A stretch of 19,645 nucleotides of DNA, taken from Cruorifilaria tuberocauda (taxonomy: Eukaryota; Nematoda; Chromadorea; Rhabditida; Onchocercidae). This document shows positions 1 to 9,500 of this stretch, in pieces; within the stretch, counting starts at the first letter, position 1; each line of letters opens with the position of its first letter. The translations under genes were made by a program, and so were the position numbers. Below the pieces are notes generated by a model. The model was not told where the DNA came from and ran no database searches. It was given only the letters and a program-made list of their open reading frames with translations. Location: NCBI GenBank assembly GCA_013365365.1, contig JABVXU010000811.1, positions 1 through 19,645 on the forward strand, written 5' to 3'.

Positions 1-40
1 AACAATATGGTAGCAAACCTTATTGGGATGACTGATTTAC

Positions 41-194
41 CAATGATCAAATATGTACAAGTTGCCAATGCAAGAAGTAAAAGTAACTGCTTTATTGATA
101 AATGTAAACATTTTATCGCCATTCTGTTTCACAGCGTTAACGGTTATTAATAGGAAATCCGTGAACAATCTGGTAAACACATAACGTTGTTGAT
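41..194 (-). CDS. Internal exon of an unrecognised minus-strand gene that leaves the window at the left
   Basis: On the minus strand an acceptor (TTTCAG, 200-195) is followed by 154 nt open in one frame, then a donor (G|GTAAAT, intron from 40). The exon starts with the last two bases of a codon and ends after two bases of a codon, giving 50 full codons. The product begins QQRYVFTRLFTDFLL, continues ITVNAVKQNGDKMFTF and ends near GNLYIFDH. Composition is mixed hydrophobic and polar with normal complexity, and no membrane segment or catalytic motif is evident. The upstream exon was not found and downstream exons lie outside the window. I do not recognise the family. Support is the splice-site pair plus the open, protein-like frame; confidence is moderate. 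A competing frame here gives a signal-peptide-like start, listed under rejected items. Confidence 0.5.
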
Positions 195-606
195 CTGAAA
201 TGTAAGTATTAAAATAGTAAAATCAACCACTGAACAATGCACAAAATATATTGCCAAGTAAATGGATAACCTTTCTAACCCATCAAGCGTGGAACCTATT
301 GCACAATATCAAGAATATATCACTATTCAAGATTGGAAGATCGTACTGATTGAGAACATTCAGAAAACTCCCAGCAATTAAGAAATATCAGAAAAGGGTG
401 GACTGAATAATGATTCAGCAAATTATATTTAACAACATACAATAAAATACAATATTAGCTTTTGAAACGCAAAAATCAATCCTTAGATGTATCACAAGAC
501 TTTCAAATGATATATGTTTGTCTTTTTTCCATTCATAAATGAAATTACAATGCATTTTTTGCTTACTTCAACTCTCGCTTTACAAAGACAGTACACTGTG
601 CACAAA

Positions 607-647
607 AGAGACATTTGCAAAAGAGACATTGATAGAGACATTTGCAT
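607..647. repeat. Three copies of AGAGACATT(TGCA)
   Basis: The 9-mer AGAGACATT occurs at 607-615, 622-630 and 634-642. The first and third copies extend to AGAGACATTTGCA. This is a local slippage or duplication product in noncoding DNA, with no assigned role. Confidence 0.75.
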
Positions 648-940
648 AGATTGCGTTGCATAAACAGTTCTTTGAATGCAATTTCATTTGCTTATCCAAC
701 TATTTGGTCTTCCATAGCAAAATAAGTTGTTCTCAAGCAGCGCAAAAATGATGGTTTATACATATAATACCTAAAGGATTTATATCACTGAAACTCTTCC
801 TTTTTCTAGGAAAAATATTTTCCTGCTCTGAGAAAACATGAAAAACTATGAATTTGTGTAAACCATAAAAATATTTATTAAATATAGATAAATCATCAAA
901 AATAACATGATGTGTAACAAGCTTTAAACTACACATCATT

Positions 941-985
941 CAGTAGAAAGGTAAATGTCAGTAGAAAGGAAAGAAAGTAGAAAGG
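941..985. repeat. Three copies of AGTAGAAAGG
   Basis: AGTAGAAAGG occurs at 942-951, 960-969 and 976-985, the first two preceded by C. It is a short interrupted tandem repeat in noncoding DNA. Confidence 0.75.
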
Positions 986-1017
986 TAACATCGGCATCAT
1001 TAACTATAAATCAAGCA

Positions 1018-1058
1018 TAAAATCCTGTTTGAAGCATACCTCAAACAGGTAGATTTTA
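1018..1058. repeat. Imperfect hairpin, 15-bp stem
   Basis: The left arm 1018-1032 pairs with 1041-1049 and 1053-1058, leaving a 3-nt bulge (1050-1052) and an 8-nt loop (1033-1040). The inner 9 bp (CCTGTTTGA / TCAAACAGG) are perfect. It could be a small transposon remnant or a structured RNA, but the sequence does not decide between them. Confidence 0.6.
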
Positions 1059-2167
1059 ATTAAAACATTTCATATCTTATAATATAACAAATTATGCAAT
1101 TATTAGCAGCATTTATAGTTAATATTTTTTACAAATTTTAGAAATTTGAAAAAAAAGATAAAAATTTGAAAAAAAAAATTACCATAGCATGACGTATTGA
1201 GGGAATCATCTCTCTAGATCATTAAAAAACCACGTGACATTTGCCACCTAACCATCATTTATTACCAAATCGTAAATTCTCAAAATGATAAAATATAATT
1301 AAAACAATATTACAGTAATAAAATAAATGCTGAACGTACGCCAGATAAGATATAAATTTTGGAAGAACAAAATTCCAAACGAAAAATAATTTCGTATTTG
1401 ATTATTCCCGAATTATTCAGAAATGATAATTTATAGCAAAGAATTTTTAACTTGAAATCAGATTCAAATTTACTATTGAGGATACGAGAAAAAGAGAGGA
1501 AGAGAAAGAAGGTGAGGAAAAAAAGCAGCAAAAAAAAACTTTCAACTATAATGTTACTTTTAATAAGTATAATTTAATAATAATCAATACTTTTAATAAA
1601 TAACAAACTTGTAAATAAATTAATGAATGTTTGTGTAAATACGGTGTGATTTCTTATCATCTTTATCAAAAGCAAAACAATCAATGTGTTAGGAAGTTAA
1701 ACAAAAATATTATTAATCGTTGAATGATTTCTATAATTTCAAATAAAAATTCCTTCTCGAAACTAAGAAATAGCTTAAAAGAAAAAATTACTTCTTAAAT
1801 TCAGAAAAAAAGAATTGATAAAGTATCCGATGCTCAATCACTCCCGCCAAACATCCATGTTAATCGAGCAAAAATGAAAGAGAAGAGAAGTGAAAGATAC
1901 GGCCGCGGTACGGGTACATAGGGTCATTATATCTTGTTAAGGTTAGCAACACAAATGGATTCAACTTATCCCGCTCCCTTTATCGCTTTTATGATAATTT
2001 TATTTCTATTTTAAAGATTTTACGGCATCTAATTACAAATTCCATTACTATTTAATACGATAAGAAAAATGGAAATTTTCAATTGATTAAAAAGACCATT
2101 CATTATGCCATCCTAAAATTCCTTCAAAATGTTTCTTTCATCAGTTATATTTCATTCTATTCATTCC

Positions 2168-2222
2168 CTTTCTCTCTCTCTCTCTCTCCCTCTCTCTCCG
2201 TCTTTCTCTCTTTTTCTCTCTG
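2168..2222. repeat. CT-rich microsatellite
   Basis: An interrupted (CT)n / pyrimidine tract. Read on the minus strand it yields an Arg-Glu run at the end of an 89-codon open frame, which is therefore not treated as a gene. Confidence 0.9.
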
Positions 2223-4269
2223 TTTTTCTGTAGAATGAAATTAGGAAAAAGAAGATGCTGAGAATAGTTCATTTTTGATTGGATGCACCAAAAATAGGAA
2301 AACAAAAATTTGAAGTTCGTTTTCGTTAAACGAACTACCAACAAAGAGTGAAGTGGAGAGTTTATAGATATACAGTAATCATATATACAAGAACAGTACG
2401 ATATGTACAATAGAAGTTCATGTTGAAGTTCATGTTGAGAAATTTAAAAACAAATTTTAGCAAAAAAGGAAAAGTTAATGATTAATTAGAAAATGTCAAG
2501 TTAAATAAATAATGAATTTAATTAAATGAATGAAATACAAATTGATAATTCAAATTGACAAAAACGCTTCTAGTATACAAACTCTACTAAACACACGTGT
2601 ACCATTACGTGACAGCAACGTTGTAAATATTATTTATCATTGAATTTCAATCATTTAGCTTTTATGTTAAATCATTTTTAAATGAATGTAATAAACTTTT
2701 GAAAATTGCGTAAATTTTATTACCCTGTCGTTATTATTTACGCTACCATTATAAAATTAGGAAATTTATTTCAAAATGATTGATTTTTTTATCAACCATA
2801 AGAATGCCAAAAGTTTAAGGAGAAAAATAGAATGTTTAGAAAGGAAAGCTAAAAGTAAAATTAAATGATTGAACATTTTGAAAATTTCAAAAAATTTAAT
2901 GATCAGTTTCACAATACATAATTCGTAATTCGTAATATTACATAAAAAGTAATTTTCGCTTCTTTGTTATGTTCTACAGTTTAAACAATAAGTACCAATG
3001 ATATGAATAAGATATGAAAATTTTTAAATATTCAAATATTTAGAAAGAAGAGTTTTGCATTTCTTTCTTTTTTTCCCCAACCGTTATGCATCAAACGATT
3101 TTGCGGTTAAACTGATAAGCGTAATATAACAAACAAAAAGAAAAAAAAGTTGCAGCTATCCAAATAAATGTTAATAATTGCCCGATTTAAGCTAATGAAG
3201 TAAACTTTCAGAATTCAATTTTATTAAGTCAAAGAGACTTTTGATCGGATCCGGCTTACAATTATGCACCAATTTTTCATATGGTTAATTATTTTCGATC
3301 ACTATTATTATTAACATTTTCATAGCACTACAGAAACAATATCAGTGTGAAATATTTTTGTATTAATTATTTAGATATTTAGGTAACCTATTACATTATA
3401 TTTCATCTTTTTACCCCGAAATAGTTGATTATCCTAGAATTTATAATTAAGATAGCCAATAGATGACCGGAAATAAGAATTTTCTTTCCGTATTTCCAGT
3501 ATTAATCATTGAGATATTGCATTATTATAGCTTATTGATAAGCCAAAGTTGCATTAATAAATATAATGCAATAACTGTCACTACTTCCTATATTCGTTAC
3601 TGAAGTAATATTTAAGTGTTAGAATTTTAATTAACGAAATTTAAGTATTACAATCAATAGTGATTGTAAGATTTGCAAAGATATCAGTTATTAATTTTTA
3701 AATTAACAATTATTGATAGCTTAAATTGTCTTTTTCGTATAAAAATTATTGTTGATAGTATCATTATTGTTCCAAGAAGGAAAACGACAAATTTTGGTGG
3801 AAAATTTCATCGAAAATTGCTAAAATTTATTAATGAAAATCACAAGAACAAATTATAATTAATTATTTCTATCGAGTGAAAACCTGAATACTTGAACTTG
3901 TTTTAGAATATATCAAAATTTTTTTGTTCAATTTTTTTCGTCGTAAAAGTTGTTTAAATTTAGAATTTGATTCACAGACAATTTATTTACGAGGTTTGTT
4001 CCTTGAATATAAAGTTGTTAGAACAGTTCCCCGTTTTAGTTGAAGATTTGTTCTTACAACATGCTCTTATATAAAAGTTTATTAAAAGGAGAAGTGATTA
4101 CAGCAACCGGTCGAGAGGATGATTGTTATTGAAAACTGATAGCTGATTTGTATCATTTGTGATTTAATAATTTGATAAGGTGTCAAAAAAAGGTAAATAT
4201 GGCAGTCACAAGGTTGAAATTTATATCATAAGAGACATAATTGAATTAAAAATAAAGATTACTCTGAGA

Positions 4270-4326
4270 AGAAATGAGAATATGCTAATTATAAACTAAT
4301 TATAAGCTAGTTATAAAATGAGAATA
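4270..4326. repeat. Three tandem 11-mers inside a flanking direct repeat
   Basis: Three adjacent 11-bp units begin CTAATTATA or CTAGTTATA (4285-4295, 4296-4306, 4307-4317). The block is bracketed by near-identical copies of AATGAGAATAT at about 4272-4282 and 4316-4326. The pattern fits replication slippage or a small insertion with duplicated flanks. No coding role is seen. Confidence 0.7.
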
Positions 4327-5492
4327 TACAAAATTAATTCCTTATATTTATAATAAATGATGAATTCCTGTAAAAATTTTTTAATAAAATGAATTATTAG
4401 GTGATTAGTATTATGTTTGAAATAGTTTCAAGTTTAAAAATTTTTAAAATTTCGGATATTCCGACAGCTTTTTTTCAACTTCTCTCCTACTTGTAATATT
4501 GGTTTTTTGAAATGGTTTTTTCATTTTTTTTAAATTTACAAATATTTTGTTGCAAACAAAAAAAGGCAAAATTATGTAGCAAATATATTCGCAAATGAAA
4601 CGTTCATTTATCACGAATTTGTTTTGCAGAATTCCGTTTTCTTTTGTTCTCCTACTTTTTTTTTTTTGAATGAAGCAAGTTAAGGTAACAAACGGATCAA
4701 TTCGTTGATGGTTATAAGTAAAGTTTGAAAATTTTCATCTGTTAGATTGATAATTAATTATCACTCCTAAACGATCCTTTCTATTCCATCAATTAATCAT
4801 TTTTGATCTGAAAAAGCTACCAAATATTTTTCACTAACTGAGATATCACTTCAAAATAAGAAAAAAAAGCTTTTACTAATTAACTTCAATTAGGATTACC
4901 TGCAATATTAAATTACGTAGTAATTTTGAAAGACGAAGTAATGCAGAAACAACAAGAGTATCTGAAATGGATAAGTATGGAAAAGGATGAAATTGATGAA
5001 ATTTAAATTTAATGCATTCAATCGGAAAGTGATAAGAAATGCACGGAATGAAATATGCATGGAATTAGGGAAGAAAAAAAAAGAAAGAAAGAAAGGAAGA
5101 GATTCTTCACAAATAATAAAAATAATGAAAGAATTTTTTTCTTTCGTTTATTCAAAATTAAATTTAAAAGAAAAAAAACCTCATTAAATTTCTCAATATT
5201 TTTCATTTGTCATTTAACCTGTTTTCTAATTTATTTTTAATATTTGTTTACATTTTTCACTCATAATATAATAAAGTAATTAAGTTTTTACTTCTCTTTT
5301 TTCATCTATCATATTTCTGAATTGATCAAATTTCATTTCATGCTTCAATTTTTTTGATTAAAAATTAATTTGAATTAGTCATTTTCAGTACTGTTACAAA
5401 TATTTCAAGAGTTGGGTGATAGAATCTTGGCAGTGGTTTTTTTTTCCAACAATTTTACATTCTTTTCAATTTTCTTCAATTCTTTTCACTCT

Positions 5493-5538
5493 GATCAATC
5501 AATCAATCAGAGAGAGAGGGAGAGAGAGAGAGAGAGGA
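5493..5538. repeat. Compound AATC / GA microsatellite
   Basis: About four AATC units (5493-5510) run directly into a (GA)n tract (5509-5538) followed by an A run. An open frame across it (5416-5667) consists of an Arg-Glu repeat and a low-complexity Ile-rich end, so it was not accepted as a gene. Confidence 0.9.
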
Positions 5539-5923
5539 AAAAAAACAGCGGAAGAATGGATGAGAAATAGTGACTGGAGCGAAACAATGAAAATGAATTT
5601 GTTGTTGCTATCGTTATCATTCTACATTCTTATCATTATCACTGTCATTATCATTATCCACAAATAATTTCAAAAGATGGAAAACAAAAAGAGGAGTTTT
5701 TGTTTCAGCTCGATCTCAGCTGATGTCAATATATTGGAAAATGCCTAGTACAACCCATAAAAACGGATCTCTTCCATCTTCCCTTACTTCCTTTTTCTTT
5801 TTCCCATTTTTCTTTTCTCTTTTTTATTTAGCTACAATCAATAATCATAAATCAAGAATCATATATATGTTGGTGTCTGTTTGTGGATATTTATGCTTAT
5901 GTAGTAGGTCTATGTATAAGAAT

Positions 5924-6000
5924 CTATGTATATGTATGAATATGTATGTATGTATGTCCGTACGTATGTGTATGTCTGTGTATGTTTATGTGTGTATGTT
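5924..6000. repeat. TATG/TGTA microsatellite
   Basis: Degenerate tetranucleotide tract (TATG, with TCTG, TTTG and CG interruptions), looser from about 5863. The open frame across it is a repeat translation. Confidence 0.9.
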
Positions 6001-6088
6001 AGTTACACTAAAATACTAAAATTCACTCAAGTTTTTTTTCACTCTAATTTTATGAATTAGCAATTCCTGTTAGCATTTGCTCACTTAC

Positions 6089-6141
6089 CTCTTCTTCACA
6101 TTTATTGAATTTTCGAGCTTTTCCAAATATTCGGTTTTGAC
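6089..6141 (-). CDS. Possible 53-nt internal exon on the minus strand
   Basis: On the minus strand a good acceptor (ATATTTCAG, ending at 6142) and a near-perfect donor (GAG|GTAAGT, GT at 6088-6087) enclose 53 nt. Two frames stay open. One gives VKTEYLEKLENSINVKK, charged and helix-like; the other gives QNRIFGKARKFNKCEEE. Upstream minus-strand DNA to about 6330 is also rich in charged codons but is broken by stops in each frame. No partner exon was established, so this may be a chance pairing of splice signals or a decayed exon. Product unknown. Confidence 0.3.
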
Positions 6142-6380
6142 CTGAAATATCTTAATTATAGTTTTCGCTCTCTTCATAATTTCCGATTTGACATGAAAAT
6201 AATCAAAGATTCCTCTCGGCGTTTCTTAATATGACGAATCTTCTTTAAGAGACATAATCTTTTATTCCATCTTCTAATTAAATTGCTAATGTTCTAAGAG
6301 CATTTTCTTCATTAATTATGTTTTCGACTTTAGTTTTTTCTGTTTTTCTCTTTTTTACTCTCTTTTAAGGAAGGTTTTAT

Positions 6381-6394
6381 CTTTTTTTTTCAAG
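6381..6394 (+). promoter_or_regulatory. Candidate trans-splice or 5' UTR acceptor upstream of GBE1
   Basis: A run of nine or ten T ending in CAAG (AG at 6393-6394) lies 140 nt before the GBE1 start codon and is the best acceptor-like site there. Many nematode mRNAs receive a spliced leader at such sites. This is inference only, and no TATA box or other promoter element could be supported. Confidence 0.25.
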
Positions 6395-6534
6395 AAATAT
6401 CAAAACAGCTAAAGTAAAAAAGGTTATCTGTTAGCTTTTTGCCTTTCGAAAGTTTTATTCTTTTGATTTCGTAATGAAAATTACCTTTTCAAACAAAAAC
6501 TTATGATTATGAAATGTTTTGAAGGAGATAATCA

Positions 6535-9500
6535 ATGAGGAGCGATAATAGACCACCTCAACTTGACGATTTGTTAAAACTGGATGGCTATCTATGGAAT
6601 TATCAGAATGAAATTTGTCGCAGATACGGAGTGTTTCTTGATTATTCCAAGAAGATTGAAGAGGTTAAAATTTTGTGGTTCATTAATCAGTAATCATTGT
6701 TCTTAAAGGTATGATATTAATTTCATCATGGAACATGTTGCAGTTTACATTTGATAAAAGAAGTGATGTAATGTTCGCAAATAAGAACAAACAAATATTT
6801 ATTAGATTTAATTCTTATTTGAATTTTTTTCATTTTTCTCTAGCAGAATTTTTTTTCATTGCATTAATTTTCAGTGATCAAAATTTTGTATCTGCCAATT
6901 AATAATAGTATTTACAGTGTGGTGGTTGGGAAACATTTACAACAGCTTATCGAGAATATGGTGTCTTAGTAATGAAAGATAACTCAATTCGTTGTCTAGA
7001 ATGGGCACCGGGAGCAGAAGCTTTGTCATTAGTGGGAGATTTCAGTAAGTTTAAAAATTTATTGTATCTAAAGAACGCAAATTGTGCCAAGCAAAAAAAT
7101 TAAAGATTTAAAAGTGGTTAATCTAGCAGTTTTAATGAATATATATATATATATTTTTTTGCAGATAATTGGAACACTGAATCTCATCCATACAAAAAAC
7201 TGATATATGGTAAATGGGAATTAATTATTCCAGCTGATAAAGACGGTAATTGCCCAATTAGGCACGGTTCGATAATTAAGGTATTTTTTCTATTATCAAG
7301 GATGGCATGTTAAAATCTTTCATACGCTTCTGATATTGTTGAGTTATTGGAGTTGATAATTAATGAAGGAATTTTTTTTCTTTGGTAATATATCTAATTT
7401 CAGCTTCAAAATTATGCATAGTGAATGAAATAATATGGAACCTAATTGTCATAACGCAATATATCATTTTTTCTGCATAATTTCAGGTCGCAGTGAAGAA
7501 GAATAATGTATTTCATTATAAACTATCGCCTTGGGCTCATTATGTTACACGACCGAAGGAGACAACAATTTATCACATGGCAAGATATTGATATTTTATT
7601 TTTCTTTACTTTTTCAAATAAAAGATAGACTGGAATTATGGAAAAAATACAAGTATGTAGAAAAAAATTGCTTCCTGAATCCTCAAAAAATAAATGGCTT
7701 AGGTTTGTTAAGCGAGAAAATCTCATGAAATTCAATTGACGGTCAGTGCACTATCCACTTTTATCAATTCATTTATTTCGAACGAGTAGACATCGTGCGA
7801 TGATTTATTTTTTGTTTTGCAGCCTTTCTATAACCCGCCAGAATCGGAACGTTATCATTTTAAACATCCAAAACCATCAAAACCAGTTTCGTTACGGATT
7901 TATGAAGCACATGTTGGAATATCTAGTTGGGAAGGCAAAGTTAATAGCTACAAGAATTTTGCGGATGATGTTATTCCCAGAATCAAAAAGCAGGGTACTA
8001 CTCTTTTTCATTTTGCGTTAAATGTTTGTAGAATATTTTTCAACCACTGATAACATATGATACATTCCAGGTTATAATACCATCCAATTAATGGCCATTA
8101 TGGAACATGTTTACTACGCCAGTTTCGGCTACCAGGTTACAAGCTTTTTCGCAGCGTCAAGGTTTGTTTGTCTTTTCAGAAGCTATATTTTAATTGAGAG
8201 AAATTGGAAGCGAGTGAAGCAGAGATTATTACAATTGAACTTAAATATAATCTTTAGTAAAGTACAAAAACATAAGAAAATATCGTTTTTTAGCCGTTGT
8301 GGGACACCAGAAGACCTGAAATATCTCGTAGATAAAGCACATGAAATGGATCTCCTCATCTTGCTTGATGTGGTTCATTCGCATGCTTCAAAGAATGTAG
8401 ACGATGGATTGAATGAATGGGATGGTACTCAGAACAGTTATTTTCACGACAATAGTCGTGGATATCATAGTCTTTGGGATTCACGACTTTTCGATTACAC
8501 GCAGAAAGTTTCTGGAACCTTTGTAAAAATCTTTTGCAAATTACAATTTTGTTAGTTGTATTGATTTGAAGTAAATCGATTATATTTTTGCTTCTAATAA
8601 TTGAAGTTCATGAGTTTCAGGATTGAAACCCTTCGCTTCTTACTTTCCAACCTACGATGGTGGATTGAAGAATATGGATTCGATGGATTTCGATTTGACG
8701 GTGTAACGTCAATGTTATACCATTCTCATGGAATTGGTAAAATGGTTTTATTTTATAAAATAAATACCAATTTATTAAAACTGATTAAGTAAAGTTTATG
8801 AGTTTTAGTGACGGATATGTTTTGTTGCATATTCTGCTTCAAAATTCTTCATTATTTAACACAAATTATACATTAATATAATTGTATTCCGGACTCAACC
8901 ATGTGTAAACTGTGTATGAAATTGAAATAGATGTTTGGCAGTATTAATTTATTTGAGATTTCCTCGAAAATATAAATATATTTTATCATTGTTATCATAT
9001 TTATCATATTTCGTTTTTGCAGTCCCTGAAAAAATTATGAAAAGAATCATTTCACGTCATCAACTTTTCATAAATTCTATACTGGACTTCGTCATCAGAT
9101 TTCGCTATGAATTGAAAAAAAAGGGTAATTTCAGCCGATGCACTTGATGGCGGTTATGACATGTATTTCGGTTTGAATGTCGATACCGACTCACTTGTTT
9201 ATCTGATGCTTGCAAATTCGTTTCTACATCGCAAATTTCCCGATATTGTGACGATTGCTGAAGTTAGTTCAGTTTTAACATTACTTTATATGAACATAGC
9301 TCGATTTTTAAATCTCTCAAGTCTTAGTTGAAGTGATAAGAGATATTTTCATATAATAAATCACAGCTTTTGTTTTGCAGCTAGGATACCTTTGTAGTGT
9401 CAGTTCTAGAATTCAAATAATTCTCTTTTTCATTTATATTTTAGTATTACTTCAATCTGTTGGTGTTTTAAAGGAAAAATTTTACATCATTTGCAATTTA

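Larger units (their letters stand above)
195..6088. other. Long AT-rich noncoding stretch left of GBE1
   Basis: About 5.9 kb with no coding region I can support. Open frames here are short, lack splice sites, or are translations of simple repeats (CT/GA or TATG tracts read as Arg-Glu or Tyr-Val-Cys runs). It holds several microsatellites, short tandem and dispersed repeats, a hairpin at 1018-1058, a purine-rich run near 1486-1539, and a less AT-rich island at about 1835-2000. It probably contains introns or flanks of the minus-strand gene seen at 41-194, plus upstream DNA of GBE1, but no border can be drawn. Confidence 0.6.

Noticed and set aside
1..122. Minus-strand ATG at 122 giving a signal-peptide-like start (MAIKCLHLSIKQLLLLLALA)
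   Set aside because: It overlaps, in another frame, the exon 194-41, which has both splice sites and a longer, more complex open frame. The Leu run is likely a frame shadow. It remains a weak alternative.
232..395. Minus-strand open run with FLNVLNQYDLPIL upstream of the 41-194 exon
   Set aside because: About 30 codons, a poor acceptor, and its only near donor is in phase 2 while the next exon needs phase 1.
2141..2410. 89-codon minus-strand open frame
   Set aside because: Its end is the CT microsatellite read as Arg-Glu repeats and the rest is low-complexity, with no splice or homology support.
5416..6019. Two plus-strand open frames of 83 and 98 codons
   Set aside because: They translate GA and TATG microsatellites and an ATT/ATC-rich tract. 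A TTTCAG at about 5710 is not enough support.
7531..8050. Several 60-90 codon frames overlapping GBE1 exons 4 and 5
   Set aside because: They are shadows or read-through of true exons into introns. The conserved GBE1 protein fixes the frame.
8935..9147. Open frame in GBE1 intron 8, with a TTTTTGCAG acceptor-like site at about 9022
   Set aside because: Joining 8736 to 9135 aligns with animal GBE1 without a gap, so an extra exon would insert unrelated residues.
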